Assembly: GCA_033557685.1 (NCBI GenBank)
Contig: JAWQRN010000541.1
Location: 1-28,597, forward strand
Source of the DNA: Sperchopsis tessellata
Taxonomy: Eukaryota > Arthropoda > Insecta > Coleoptera > Hydrophilidae
Reading direction: 5' to 3'
DNA: 28,597 bases
The notes under the pieces are model-generated. The model did not search any database. It worked only from the letters and a program-made list of their open reading frames with translations, and had not been told where the DNA came from. A program made the translations under genes and the position numbers. How positions within the stretch are numbered: the stretch's first letter is position 1; each line of letters starts with the position of its first letter. Below, piece after piece: positions 1 to 10,723 of this stretch.

Positions 1-41
<41 letters not shown>
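1..41. repeat. (AT)n microsatellite
   Basis: A pure alternating AT tract fills the first 41 bases and is probably cut by the window edge. Nothing else is encoded here. Confidence 0.95.
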
Positions 42-43
<2 letters not shown>

Positions 44-1030
44 ATAGACTTACTATGATTCCAGTATAATGTTGACTTTTATATGGCTATGTATATTGTT
101 TGTTTGGTTTAAGGTATTTGGAAATTCCATTACGTAAACCTGTCTACGGATACAAACATCAAGTTATTTTGCGAAGTCTAGCACAAGGTAATAGGCCATG
201 GTCTCGGGTGGGTGACAGTTTTTAATTTATTGACAAATATTTTATATTCCAAGTGTTTTTATATGTACCTATACTGCTAAATATGACTACAACTTTAAAT
301 TGTTAAAGATTTAGTATGACATGTCACAGGAAAACGTGCATTACATATACATTACTAAATTAATGGGGCTGAAAAGTGAATTATTTTTAACTTATGATGT
401 TATATAAACATAAATTTATAACCATAATTATAATAAACTACAATACATAATGTTGCCTTGTAATTAAAAATGCAATACAATACATTGTTGCTAGACGCTT
501 TTAGCCATGTATTTTAATATGCACCTTTCTTTCTCAAGTAAATTTCAGTCCTAGACTCGAAGGCTTACTAAAAACATAGCTCATCGTAAAGTTTGTAAGT
601 GCCCGTCTAACGTACATTTGAGGTATTTTTCGCAAAATATTAGTATTTATTGTAAGAAAATTAGTCTCACTATATTAAATGTAGGTTATAGGGGCGAAGC
701 TAATTTGTATACATGTAAAGTAAAACCTACATTTTCTATAAATTTTACTAAAAATTATCATTCGCATGTTCTTAAATGTGAATGGTGTTAAATTAAAGCT
801 TACAATAACAATATGAAAAGGATTGTAGGTAGCCCATGCGGTGGTCCGTCTTTTGTGATTAAGGAAATGCATACATATTATCCGACTACTGAGATGGATG
901 TAAACAAGTGAGCCACGTGTATTGTATGATATTGAGATAACGTGGACGTTAAATAACACATTCCAGTTGAAACATTGGATGCGGTAAAATTCCCAGGTGT
1001 GATAGCCCCTGGGAGTAGGTTATTGGACAT
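42..1030. other. Unassigned sequence, no recognised gene
   Basis: This stretch of about 1 kb is AT-rich with many stop codons in all frames. A minus-strand open frame at 675-959 has no family resemblance and looks like chance. The only segment with exon-like properties is 114-187, listed separately. Decayed transposon sequence is possible but nothing diagnostic is visible. Confidence 0.5.
114..187 (+). CDS. Possible internal exon, unidentified
   Basis: A 74-nt segment begins after an AAG acceptor that follows a T-rich tract and ends at CAAG|GTAATAG. Read with one leading base it stays open for 24 codons (starts YLEIPLRKPVYGYK). The other two frames contain stops. It could be an exon of the plus-strand gene that ends at 4041. 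However, its exit phase (one base of a split codon) does not fit that terminal exon, which needs two bases, so at least one more exon would be required between them. I do not recognise the peptide, and a chance open frame is a real alternative. Confidence 0.2.
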
Positions 1031-3300
1031 ATCAGAAGAAACAAAATTAACATTTTTATGTAATGACTAACTCGTTAATTATTACAACTACACGCCCTGT
1101 CAGTTTGGTCACTACCAGCAATACACTTTATCCATTCCCCCATATCATAGCATACATCTTTAGCCTCTACCAACTTCATGCACCTTGTCATATATGTCCA
1201 CCATCGAACCACTTTTTTTTAGACCTTGCGATACCTATCCCACCCTCCACTGCGTCTACATATGTCTGTTTTGTAACTCTCTCATCCTTTCTAAACGCCC
1301 CAACCAGCGCATTACATCCTTGTCCATGTGATTAATCACCTTATCCCCCATAGCACATTTATTCAGTACCTATAAATTTCTAACCTATCGATCCATCGGT
1401 TCTTGTACTTCTAAGATAGTACATACCCACTGCATTTATCTTCATTTTCTTTAGTTTCTATTGTACATTTGTCTAAATTTCAGTGTAGGAATAAAAACGC
1501 TATTATGAATAGTAACGTGAGCCTCTTTCTTAAGTTCTTGATTTATTGTAATCATCGAATTAGGGCCAGCTACTTTCCGACAAGCATTCACCCGATTCTC
1601 AATCTCCAAACCGATTCCTTTATCTTTTGAAAACAAGCTTTCTAAGTATGAAAACTTGACCACTTGCTCACGAATTTTGATTTTTACTCGAATTGCGCAT
1701 TCAATACTCACAGTCTCTTAAACACCAAAGCTTTCGCTTTAGCCACGTTTACTTTGATATACATCCTTTATGTTTCTTGTGACAACCCCTCTAACGTCGA
1801 CAGTAGTTCATCAGCATTTTCACTTAATACCTCTACATCATCAGCATACATTAAAACATTAATTATTTACCAATAGACTATTACCTCCTCCATTTCTATG
1901 CAAGCATTATGAAAAAATATTATATAGCCAAGGGAACATCACATATACTTGTAGAATGTTTAACCTTATTTCAAACAGGTAACACATATTTCCATGTATC
2001 CCTAATATACCTTATTTCCCCAATAAATAGTTTGAATTGCTGTCATTAGGTTCTCTTGAACGCCACCAAATACACACTATGCCTTCTATCTTACTTCTCT
2101 TTTTATGACCTGAAATAAATTAAAACTTTGCTTTATACATCGTCTACCAGGCATATAATCAAACTGTACATTCCAAACTTTTTCGTTTGAAATTTTGTAT
2201 ACACTTTCTCAATCACGACTTTCCTAAACAATTTATATACAACCGCATTTTTTCAATCATCTGGTGCAGTTACCGAAGAATGCATCAAATAACTCAAGCA
2301 GCAACTCGTATAGTACTTCTCCTTCACTCTTATGCATTTCACTTGTTATGTCATCTACTCCTGCATCTTTTCCGTTATTCAAACATCTAATCGCTTTCAT
2401 AACGTCCATGTATGTTTTCCCCTATTATCTCATTTGCTTTTACATCATGATTCAACTCAGTTTTGCCAGTAAACATATTCTCAAAATACTTTCTCTAACA
2501 TTCAAATTTTCCAAATTATTTCACCTTCCTCACCTTTGAATCCAGTAAATTTACCCGCATTTGCTTCTCATTTAGCTCTCCTTACCCCTTTCTAGACAAA
2601 CATCTTATTTTCGTTAAAATCATTTTGCATTTTTCAGTCTCCAATGCTTTCACTCTATCCATCACAAAATTCATAGCATTTTTTTATGGTTATGTTACTG
2701 TCGAAAAAGCCTATATGCATCCTCACCGCGAACATTTCCAGCAATTATTCAGTTTCATTCACAGTCATCTTAACATCATCATTCTTCCATGCACCACTTT
2801 TTTTCTGCCTATTCTACTTACCCCACATGTAGAATCAGAAAACTTCAACTACTTACTTTAAAATGCTACGCATCATGTATGCCACTCCCCACATCAATAT
2901 TTTAAAAAAAAAACTCATTTTTTACCCTCAATTAATTACTTAACGTTTCCATCCATTCTTTTCTTCATATAAATGTAGTTTCTCAAATTTAATTCTTTTT
3001 AACTTCGTATTTGCAGCATTTGCTTTCTAACAAGACCTTTCATCCTAAATAACAAAGTAAAGTATGCTTTTACTTTTACCTCGTTTTCAAGTATATATGT
3101 GTACTTTCTTATGTCTGAACCATGTATTTGAAATAAATGCGCTTCTCTCCAAATAGATTTGTATCAGTCTTTGGCCATTTTAGTTCTACTTAGCATCCCT
3201 ATAAGGGCCATCATCATTCCTTCTAGTACCTAAAATCGCCAACAGACTGACTATCCAATATGTCTGAGTACATTAATAGCTTTTTCTGCTTTTAGATAAC
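1030..3300 (-). mobile_element. Decayed non-LTR retrotransposon (LINE), minus strand
   Basis: Minus-strand translation at 1451-1711 gives the post-RT region of an arthropod LINE: a KFSYLESLFSKDKG segment followed by EIENRVNACRKVAG, in the order familiar from LINE ORF2 C-termini. Further upstream on the same strand (about 1930-2080) an out-of-frame stretch resembles the RT core around the Gln-Gly-x-x-Ser-Pro motif (here VMFPWLYNIFS). Downstream, 1063-1335 resembles the extreme C-terminal tail. Stops and frameshifts throughout show it is dead. The outer boundaries are estimates, as I could not see a poly(A) tail or target duplication. Confidence 0.6.
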
Positions 3301-3935
3301 CATCATTGGTTAAAAATGTACCGATATATAAAATGTATAGGAGAAAAGGTTAGTAGTACAATAACAACATAGATACAGGAAGTCTGTGTTAAATTGTATC
3401 TGTATAATTAATATAAATTAGTATGAATATACTTTATTAGTTATTTTGATCTTCGCATCTTTTATGTATGGTCCATCACATCTTAATGGAGACAGCAAGT
3501 AAGGCTATGTGTAAAGTCAAGTGTGTCACAAGGATCTGTAATAGAAAGACTCTCTATTTCAATCCTAATCGACAACTATTTACTGAGGAGTGATGATTTC
3601 ATGTGTAAAGTTATACTTTGGGCTGATCACATCGAGAATCTATTTTCATCTACTTTCACTGTATCAAATCACCTTGGAGAAGTCAATAACAATGTATTTG
3701 ATTTTATCCATGCAAAGCAATCCAATCTCTCTAAGATATGTTTCATATTCCTCAAAAATCATAAAAATATGTCTCAAAATAATAATAGCTGAAAAGGAGC
3801 TAATAGGATTAATATCTTTTATTCGACTTATAATTGTAGCACTTCTCGCCCATATATAATACAATTCTGGAGGATATATTTGTTTAAAATAAATGATTTT
3901 AAAGTTTGGTATGTACGGAATGTTCTAATTTACAG
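3300..3935. other. No recognised gene; probably the intron before the terminal exon
   Basis: Several overlapping open frames exist on both strands at 3523-3864 but none has a recognised domain. The plus-strand stretch beginning SQGSVIERLSISILIDN at 3526 is faintly like the RT motif that precedes the catalytic loop in LINEs, but no YADD-type motif follows. It is either a heavily mutated LINE scrap or chance. It ends at the acceptor TTTACAG used by the exon at 3936. Confidence 0.35.
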
Positions 3936-4041
3936 ACAATTTCAAGGACTAGAAAATGAGATTAGCCAGCTGAGTGACTTGGAAGATACTTGTGAGTTAA
4001 TTGAAGGTACTTTGAGCAATTTAAATATGTTGCTCATGTAA
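3936..4041 (+). CDS. 3'-terminal coding exon of an unidentified plus-strand gene
   Basis: After a good acceptor (TTCTAATTTACAG) the sequence reads, with one leading base, as a 34-residue acidic, leucine-rich tail containing ISQLSDLEDTCELIEG and ending NMLLM before TAA at 4039-4041. An AATAAA signal follows 32 bases later at 4073. Acceptor, open frame, stop and poly(A) signal together support a real last exon. The heptad-like leucine spacing suggests a helical or coiled-coil tail. I do not recognise the protein. The preceding exon must end with two bases of the split codon, and no such exon could be confirmed upstream, so the rest may lie outside the window. Confidence 0.5.
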
Positions 4042-4052
4042 AGCTATATTGC

Positions 4053-4062
4053 TTTATTTATT
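4053..4062 (-). terminator. Poly(A) signals for the minus-strand Yellow gene
   Basis: The complement reads AATAAATAAA, two overlapping canonical poly(A) signals, 46-55 bases beyond the TAG stop at 4108-4110. This is the expected 3' end of the Yellow/MRJP transcript. Confidence 0.65.
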
Positions 4063-4072
4063 AATTGGTACA

Positions 4073-4078
4073 AATAAA
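4073..4078 (+). terminator. Poly(A) signal for the plus-strand gene ending at 4041
   Basis: Canonical AATAAA lies 32 bases after the TAA stop of the plus-strand terminal exon. Cleavage 10-30 bases downstream would place the transcript end inside or next to the 3' UTR of the opposing Yellow gene. Confidence 0.6.
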
Positions 4079-4107
4079 AATCTTCCACAAGTCTAGTTGA
4101 TAAGTAA

Positions 4108-4437
4108 CTAAGTACATCTAGTTCCTTTTATAGCATCCGTAACGTTGGAAAACCAAACTCTAAAGTTGATTTCATCATAGTTTAGCTTGCTATATAAGAA
4201 CACTGGTAAATGGTTAGTTAGAAGGACCACTTTATCTGCAGCAACTCTAACATCACTTGGATAAACCATTCTGACATCATCTTTGTGAACGATATCAAAA
4301 TTTTTTTTTACTAATGGCTTTCTGACATTCCAACATCCTAAAGCATTTTGGTTAACCAAATTCCAAAAAAATACTCCTGAGGGCTGGTGAATGGCTGACG
4401 ACGAAGTTTGTAATCTAGCACCTCTATCTCCTAAAAA
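4108..4437 (-). CDS. Yellow/MRJP family protein, last exon
   Basis: The exon begins after TTTGTAG and encodes 109 residues ending at TAG (4108-4110). It starts FLGDRGARLQTSSS, continues with GVFFWNLVNQNALGCWN and ends in GTRC plus Thr. The LGDRG...HQPSGV block followed by the Asn-Ala-x-Gly-Cys-Trp-Asn motif is typical of the Yellow/major royal jelly protein fold, a six-bladed propeller secreted by insects and linked to cuticle pigmentation and other roles. Phase 0 joins it exactly to the exon at 4563-5026. The final Cys probably forms a disulfide. Which Yellow subfamily it belongs to cannot be settled here. Poly(A) signals follow at 4053-4062. Confidence 0.88.
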   Translation of the reverse strand, partial: FLGDRGARLQTSSSAIHQPSGVFFWNLVNQNALGCWNVRKPLVKKNFDIVHKDDVRMVYPSDVRVAADKVVLLTNHLPVFLYSKLNYDEINFRVWFSNVTDAIKGTRCT

Positions 4438-4562
4438 CTACAAAGATATTTTAATTAAGAACATGTTTTACGGCTCTATGTTAAATACAAAAAGAAAAAA
4501 GGTGAGTAAAAATGATTCAGTGTAAGTTGTGGGTGTAACATTTTCCACAAAATGTATCTTAC

Positions 4563-5026
4563 CTTGATGTCATTTCCATGGTAGGATCGAGTGGCTAATG
4601 CTCTATCTTTCAATATTTTAGTAGAAACGCTATATAAATTTGTTCCTGCCATTGCGTGGAAGAATAGTGTTCTAAGTCCATCATTTTGAACATCTGAAAG
4701 GGCTGCACTGAAGACTCCATCACTCCACTGATAATTTATTCCACCTACGAAGAAATCACCTCTGAGAGGTTCCAAGTGAAAATAATTATGGACCACTCTC
4801 CATGCGAGGTCTTGTTTTAGACTGTATACAATTAAACCATATCCTGACAAATCTGGCATGTAAGCATATGCGTCATCACAAGTTTTTTTGGTAACATCAA
4901 CTACAATATTTGCTATATTTGTGGTAGATCTTAGTATATTGTCGGGGAGTACGTAGCGTTTTATGATTTTATCAGTGTTTAAATCAATGATAACGACAGA
5001 AGGTGGTTGGATTCTTGTGTTGTTTC
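4563..5026 (-). CDS. Yellow/MRJP family protein, central exon
   Basis: This 464-nt exon runs from acceptor TTATAG to donor AAG|GTAAGA. It encodes the central propeller: IQPPSVVIIDLNTDKIIKRY, then a Cys-containing KKTCDDAYAYMPDLSGYGLI block with the strong family signature Ala-Tyr-x-x-Asp-x-x-Gly-x-Gly-Leu, then FHLEPLRGDF, GINYQWSDGVFSAALSD and the LFFHAMAGTNLYSV segment. All match the MRJP/Yellow domain in order. There are no internal stops. It receives one base of a Gly codon from the upstream exon (8271-8537) and leaves in phase 0. The 3.2-kb intron separating it from that exon contains a decayed LINE. Confidence 0.92.
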
Positions 5027-5568
5027 CTATAATAGGGAAATAATTAAATATATTAGAAAATATTTTCCACCAATTCTGCCTGATAGTACATAATTTAAAG
5101 AAATATACAGACATTGAGGTATACTAATTAATAAGCGAAACAGATATATTAAACTTTACTGAATAAAACGGAAAATCTGTCAAATTCCATCAAACATAAA
5201 TGGGGGTTGAAATCAAAACTATCTGTCTGATATTTTTAATGCTCTATAATTTTTTTTACTCTTTAATTTAGGTTATCCAAAATTGTTTTCTTTTTTATAT
5301 TTTTCTTTCATTTTATTTTCGTTTTTACTCTAAGTATGTTAAAACTCACCAACAACGCTGTTTAGAAAGCAGTGTGAAGTTATTGTTAGTCAAAATCAAA
5401 ATAGTTAAAATAAAAGTTTCAATAAAAACTGAAAAACTGTTCCATGTAGTAAAACATCTTTTAGTTGGGATATTTTTGACTACATATTTAAACTGCATTA
5501 TCGGAATGCTTTTTCAGAGGTATATTCCATATTTCTTGACAGGAATTTCCCGTGTGGAAGCGGAGTGA

Positions 5569-8160
5569 CGCGAATATAGTGATGGGCCAAGAAACTACAC
5601 CCGACAGGGGACATCCATTGACTCTTTGCGACTATTTAGAGAACTGTTTTCTTATCTTTCCACCACGATGACAAGGACGGTAATACCGACTTATTAATGG
5701 AAGGAAGGGTGGGACCGAAACAGATGGGAGTCTGTTCCAGTTGTCTTTCTCACCCTTTCTATTATCACTCTTGTAGGACTTGTGAAGCCCGGTTAATCTC
5801 CCGTCAAATGATTAGCTTTTGTTCTTCTTATTTCTACTTACTCTTTTGCTGATCTCTTCTCTAATTTCCTTATTCCTGGGAACTTAACGTTCATGGTTTT
5901 TTTCTATCGAAAACAGTCTAGGATATTTTATATCAGAGTACATTGATAATTACAATCTGGCTCTACTTAATCAACCCACATATTTGAATAGTGCTTCAGG
6001 GAGTTTTTCTAATAGAGACCTCTCCCTTTTCTCTATCTCAGTTCATCCAACATTTACATAGTCAGTCCATTAGGACTTTACCGGCAGTGACGCATATCGT
6101 CCTTTACTATCCTTTTACACTGTTTTTTTTCCGTTCCCCTACATTGAAACTTCACAACGCTAACATGGAGTTTTTTCTTCAATAGTTAAACTTGATCCGC
6201 TTCCCAATTAACCCCACCACATTGATACAACTGGTCGTTTGATTGGTGCAGCTTATAAGACAATCCCTATTTCAATATTCACATCTAGTCATAAAAGAGT
6301 CTTATGGTGAAATGGCGTATGCATAAATACCTTATTCGAACGTAGTCAGGAGATTTATATATGTAATGTCTACTGAAAACCTCGACATGTATAGAAGGAA
6401 AGGCAGTTGTGAATGAAAGTTAAAAGAAAAGTTGGTCAAACTTTCAAAGAACGTTCCAGGAAAATTCGGTCTTTGTCAGATAAAAAATTCTTCACACAGA
6501 TTCCTTCATTAATAGTGGACAATTCTCATGTGATATTGCAAATAAATTAGCGCTGAATCTACTCGTCGCAGTCAACTTCCTCATACGCAAGACATCTAGG
6601 AAAGGATAAAATACATTATCAATTGGTAAAACATATTTACCATAATGATATCAATATTATTCTGTCTTTATACAACATGATTTTGCTCCAATTCGAGTAT
6701 CCTAAGAAATGGAGAAGTTCTATTATTATTAACCCTTCAGCATGGGAAAAATTGCCATACACCTCAAAGTTACCGGTCGATTGTCTTGACTAGTTACATT
6801 TATAAAATATTAGAACAAATGGTCAATAGGCGATTAATGTGGTGTCTTGAGAGTCTTCATCTCCTTTCAAACATCTAAAGAGGCTTCGACATGATCGTTG
6901 CACAACCGAAAACTTAGTAGTTTTCAGCGATGCTAGCCAGAAACCTTTTTTCAGGCCTTTTATTTCTTATATTTTGAAAAGGCCTATTATACAACCTGGC
7001 GTTATGGTATGCCACATGGCACCACATTTAGTTGCAATCTGTTCCTCATAGTTATTAATGATATTGTCAATTTCGTCTTACCACCCTTTTGCTAAGCTTT
7101 ATTGATGATTTGATTGTCTAGTGAAATCCAAAAATCGACTACGGTTGCCTAGCATATGCCTCTCCAGCCAAACCTCACTTATTTAATTTAATTCACCATA
7201 GAGGGATTCGTTTGACAACTGGAGTTTTCCGTAGAAAGCCTCTATGCTGAGAATAGCAATCCATCTCTTTTAACTCGAATAAACTTATTGTAGTTAACCT
7301 ACGCTATCTCTATATAATCTACTCCTCTTCATGTAATATTGTCCTCTTTATTTAACTGCTATAGCTTCAACAACTTCCCTACTCGGAAAAATCGATTATT
7401 AATATGTCACCGTCTAACATCTATGTTACAAAACCTTTTCATTCATATTCCTTCCACTATCCTTCCGCGTAGATCCCTAAAGCCCCCCCCCCATCTAGAA
7501 CGTTCTCCCTTCTAACAAACACTATCGACAACTTTTCCACCAACTTTTATCTAACTTACTAAATCATAAAATAATTTATACTGGCGGCTCTAAGTCATGT
7601 CATGGTGTTGGCTTCGCTGCAATTTATAACCAGTTCTCGGTCAGAAGAAAGTTTTCTGAGCTTACATCGGTCGAAACAGCAGAAATTCTAGCTGTTCACT
7701 CTGTCACGCAGATTGCTTTTTACTTCAGGTACTTAAAATTTCTTATAACATACGATATAATGAGTAGATTAACATCCCTCCTTTCATACATTCCTGAGAA
7801 CTCCATTGTTAGCAAAATACATGATAGCCTGTTTTTTATGTGCGCGCCTCTGGGCTCGCTGAATCATGAAGAAATGAGCTGTCTGACAAGGCAATTAAAA
7901 CTGCTGCCAAGGGTGGCTACATCTGTCATGATGTCCATAATTAAACATGATACAAATATGCCAAACAGTAATTTTAAGTTCACCACAATGTTTAAATGTA
8001 CATGAAAATGAAATCCTCTTTTCTACTAGCTGACTTGCAGTATTTGAAGCTTAGATCAAAATACCGTTGTCAACCCACAGCGTATAATGAACTCGATGGT
8101 AAAGACACTTATTGTATTTAGCTTTCTTTATTGTACCGGCAAACTGAAGTTCCAGGAGGT
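5569..8160 (+). mobile_element. Decayed LINE with endonuclease, RT and RNase H remains (I/Loa-like)
   Basis: Plus-strand fragments in correct LINE order: an endonuclease-like SGSFSNRDLSLFS followed by a degenerate Gly-Ser-Asp box (about 5985-6100), an EN-RT linker around 6270-6480, an RT finger region resembling RPI-VLTSYIYKILEQMVNRR (6775-6830), and an RNase H remnant TGGSKSCHGVGFAAIYNQFS with TAEILAVHS downstream (7580-7700) plus its C-terminal helix at 7760-7830. Stops and shifts lie between every block and the RT catalytic loop is not recognisable. An RNase H after RT suggests the I/Loa/R1-type group. It sits in the Yellow intron, opposite in strand. The 5' portion (5569-5800) is unrecognised and may be 5' UTR/ORF1 or unrelated. 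Confidence 0.65.
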
Positions 8161-8270
8161 GTAATCCAAAATTTTTGGATCAACAAAAAAAAAAATGCTA
8201 TTGTTACTCATATTTGTCGATTATGGATACTAACAAAATATGGTGACTTAGCTTTAATTAGTTTACTTAC

Positions 8271-8537
8271 CAGGAATCTCTATTAATCCTGTGTCAACCA
8301 TCCAAAGACGATCGCAAGGGTCTATGGCGGTTCGGTAAACGGATACTATTTTATTTACACCTTCGTAATCCAATTTGTTTACATCCCAATTTGGGTATGG
8401 AATAAGGGGGACATTAAGCCGGTTATTGCTGTCTAAATTCACGTAATTAAGCGTAGAAGGAATTCCAGCTCGTCTTCTTGGTACTTGAATAAACAATTTA
8501 TTTTTATAGATATTCATCCCCATTGGAACATTGTTTT
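8271..8537 (-). CDS. Yellow/MRJP family protein, N-proximal exon
   Basis: The exon spans acceptor TTTTTAG to donor CCTG|GTAAGT and encodes about 88 residues. It reads NNVPMGMNIYKNKLFIQVPR, then RAGIPSTLNYV, IPYPNWDVN and the motif DPCDRLWMVDTG. This is the first propeller part of Yellow proteins (Pro-x-Gly, then KLF-x-x-VPR, then the Cys-Asp-Arg-Leu-Trp-x-x-Asp-Thr-Gly box). The Met at 8568 lies in intron sequence and is not the start. The exon begins inside a Glu codon, so at least one upstream exon with the signal peptide and first strands, on the order of 60-90 residues, must exist at higher coordinates. I could not find it. Confidence 0.88.
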
Positions 8538-8569
8538 CTAAAAATACAAGAAATATATTTATTGCCATA

Positions 8570-8955
8570 TAAAAATATTAATTCATATTGTATGAATGTT
8601 GTTTCCGGGTGGAAACCGTGTAGAGGTTCTGACAAGTGCCGACGTTTCGTCCACTGTTGCAAGGGACATTTACAAGGCGAGTGATGTTACTTCAATAAAT
8701 GAATTCACTGCACTGATCTTTATTGGTTTTCCTAATGGCCATTAATCAAAGTCCTCCAGTAAATTATTTACAATTCAAAGAAAATACAATATTTATATAT
8801 AATGCATATTAATAACAATTACATCTTAAAACAAAAAGTCCCCAATTTTTCGAGTATATAGATTCTTCAGGGTACTTGAACCTTGTTTATTGATTGTTTC
8901 TTCTCATATACATGCTGTTGATGATGTCGTAGTTTTTTTCATGATTTGAGAATTT
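8570..8955. other. Unassigned; possible retroelement scrap
   Basis: No open frame of note. Around 8630-8670 the plus strand contains GCCGACGTTTCGTCCACTG, of a type that recurs near the ends of some arthropod retroelements (Penelope-like elements among them), but this is memory only. Nothing host-like is visible, and the missing first Yellow exon was not found here. Confidence 0.3.
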
Positions 8956-8958
8956 TTC

Positions 8959-9270
8959 TCAACGTACTGCTTGTCTCTCGCATATTGGTTGAACTTTGTT
9001 AATTTCATAAAGGAGATTGTTTGGAGGGTTACGGAGGGGGTTATTAGCGTGGCTTATTCTGGTAAAGCATCTTAATGAGGTTGTTTCTGCAGTTTGCAGA
9101 TTTTTTATTGTTGGTCTTTGACAGTTTACATGACCATATTCCAAAATTGGTCTACAAATACATTTATATATAATGCAGCACGTTCTTTTGTTCATTCCAC
9201 TATCCCTGTAAGTCGGAAAAGTTTTGTTCTTGCTATTGTTTTTGTTTTTATTGACTTAGTGATTTTTTTT
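8959..9270 (-). mobile_element. LINE ORF2 C-terminal fragment, minus strand
   Basis: The minus-strand translation includes KRTCCIIYKCICRPILEYGH followed by NLQTAETTSLRCFTR and a Tyr-Glu-Ile-Asn segment. This is the region after the RT thumb in jockey/CR1-like LINEs, where Tyr-x-x-x-x-Arg-Pro-Ile-Leu-Glu-Tyr-Gly is the hallmark. The 5' part is absent or not recognised. It is a dead fragment. Confidence 0.6.
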
Positions 9271-9280
9271 TTATATAGTT

Positions 9281-9334
9281 ACATAGCAGTACTCTATGCT
9301 CTATTGAACATAGCAGTACTCTATGCCCTATTGA
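9281..9334. repeat. 27-bp tandem duplication
   Basis: Two adjacent 27-base units (9281-9307 and 9308-9334), each beginning ACATAGCAGTACTCTATG, differ at one position (T versus C). It is a simple local duplication next to a LINE fragment and is not part of a recognised gene. Confidence 0.9.
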
Positions 9335-9534
9335 ACCAAAAGTCCAGAAAAAAGGATTCAGCAGAAGTTTCAATTTTGGTATTCTATTACATACCATTTC
9401 ATTGAATAAAGTTCTTCAAATATGTTGTACTCTTCGATTTCCTAATTCAATTCATGGCTGTCTCATGTGCAGATCATTCTTTCTTCTGGTTATACAATAA
9501 GTGCACTTCATTGTTACCTTTTAGTTTGAGTGTT

Positions 9535-10475
9535 GTCCTACTATTCATCATCATCACAATCAGCCGTTATTCATCTACTGCTGCATGAAGGTTTCCCTAA
9601 GGTCCTTCTTCTCATCCATGTTACTTCCAAACAACCTTATCGCCTTCCAAAATGTCCTGCCCATTTCCGCGTTTGCATCTTCACTGTCCCTATAACGTCC
9701 CAGACATTAATCTCACTTTTTATCCATACAAAGCGTTACTAAGATTCATCCTAGGGTCTTGATAGCACTTGCAAATCTCAAATGGTTAGGATATTATCCA
9801 TTCACTTTAATGCCCTTTGTTCCGAATTTAATTTCCGGAACATATACTCTAAAGCTGCAGTGAACAACTTCGGCGATATTGCCTAACACCTTTTTGAATA
9901 CAAAACGTTTTCATTTCTTGATTTAATTTAACGTTTGATATGGTTTTTTTCATAAATGTTTTGAATTAGCTTTATGTAGGCAGATGGAATGCCTTTTGGA
10001 ACAAAGCCTTAATAACTGCAGATGTCTTGATCGAGTCAAATTCTTTCTCATAGTCTACGAAAGCTCAATTTAGTGGAAGGTGGTGAATAGTGCTATATCT
10101 CTTCCGAAAACCTGCCTGTTCTTTGGGTTGGTACGAATCGAATTAGTCTGTAAGACAATTCGTAAATATTATGATAAGGATATTATATGCCTCAGATGTG
10201 AGACTGAAAGGGCAGTAATTTTTCACATCTTATTTCTTTGTTTTTGATTAAAATAATTGCTACATTGTTCCAAGACGCAGAACCGTATATATCGTATCTC
10301 CAGAAATTGTTAATATGTCAACGGTGATCCTTTCTTCCTCTGGTGCTTTTCCACGCATCATTGATTTTAGAGCATGAGCAACTTCTAAGGGTAATATTGG
10401 TAGAACGTCTTACTCGGAAGAGATGTATATATGGTTACGTTCATCTCGATATAGTTCTTGTTACTCCATGAATTA
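9535..10475 (-). mobile_element. LINE reverse transcriptase remnant, minus strand
   Basis: Reading from high to low coordinates the minus strand gives QELYRDERN (about 10430-10460), an EVAHALKSM-like helix near 10350, an RT block QPKEQAGFRKRYSTIHHL (10080-10135), AFVDYEKEFDSI (10035-10070), and at 9540-9600 a C-terminal tail resembling the Gln-Gln-Trp-Met-x-x-Gly ending of a widespread arthropod LINE family. Stops interrupt all blocks. With the endonuclease segment at 11040-11807, on the same strand and in the right order, it probably forms one element split by the segment near 10500-11060. Confidence 0.65.
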
Positions 10476-10541
10476 ATTATTTAATTATTTCGTTCCTGGC
10501 GCACTGAAAACTTTTTTTTGTGTGTTGCTTATAAAGCTAGG

Positions 10542-10543
<2 letters not shown>

Positions 10544-10589
<46 letters not shown>
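10544..10589. repeat. (AT)n microsatellite
   Basis: An uninterrupted alternating AT tract of about 46 bases. It lies at the left edge of the segment that appears to interrupt the minus-strand LINE. Confidence 0.95.
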
Positions 10590-10590
<1 letters not shown>

Positions 10591-10623
10591 CTAATAATTC
10601 TATTCAGTCACTTTTTTTAACCT

Positions 10624-10651
10624 AAATTGTTAAAAACATTATTAACAATTT
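10624..10651. repeat. 10-bp perfect inverted repeat
   Basis: AAATTGTTAA at 10624-10633 and its exact complement TTAACAATTT at 10642-10651 flank an 8-base spacer, forming a potential hairpin just upstream of the TATA-containing block. Confidence 0.85.
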
Positions 10652-10723
10652 TGGGGTTAATATTATGATTCTGAAAGCGCCTCTAGCGGTAGCGTCATTG
10701 AATTTCGACCCTTCGACTGTGCC

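Noticed and set aside
3523..3864. Three overlapping open frames (two plus, one minus) as small genes
   Set aside because: No domain, no consistent codon signal and no splice context; only a faint RT-like SQGSV string, insufficient to call.
8630..8670. Possible Penelope-like element end (GACGTTTCGTC string)
   Set aside because: A single short string recalled from memory, with no GIY-YIG or RT block nearby.
9094..9405. A 103-codon plus-strand frame containing the 27-bp tandem repeat, giving a repeated AVLYALLN peptide
   Set aside because: It is antisense to a clear LINE fragment and its repeat arises from the DNA duplication; there is no sign of a real gene.
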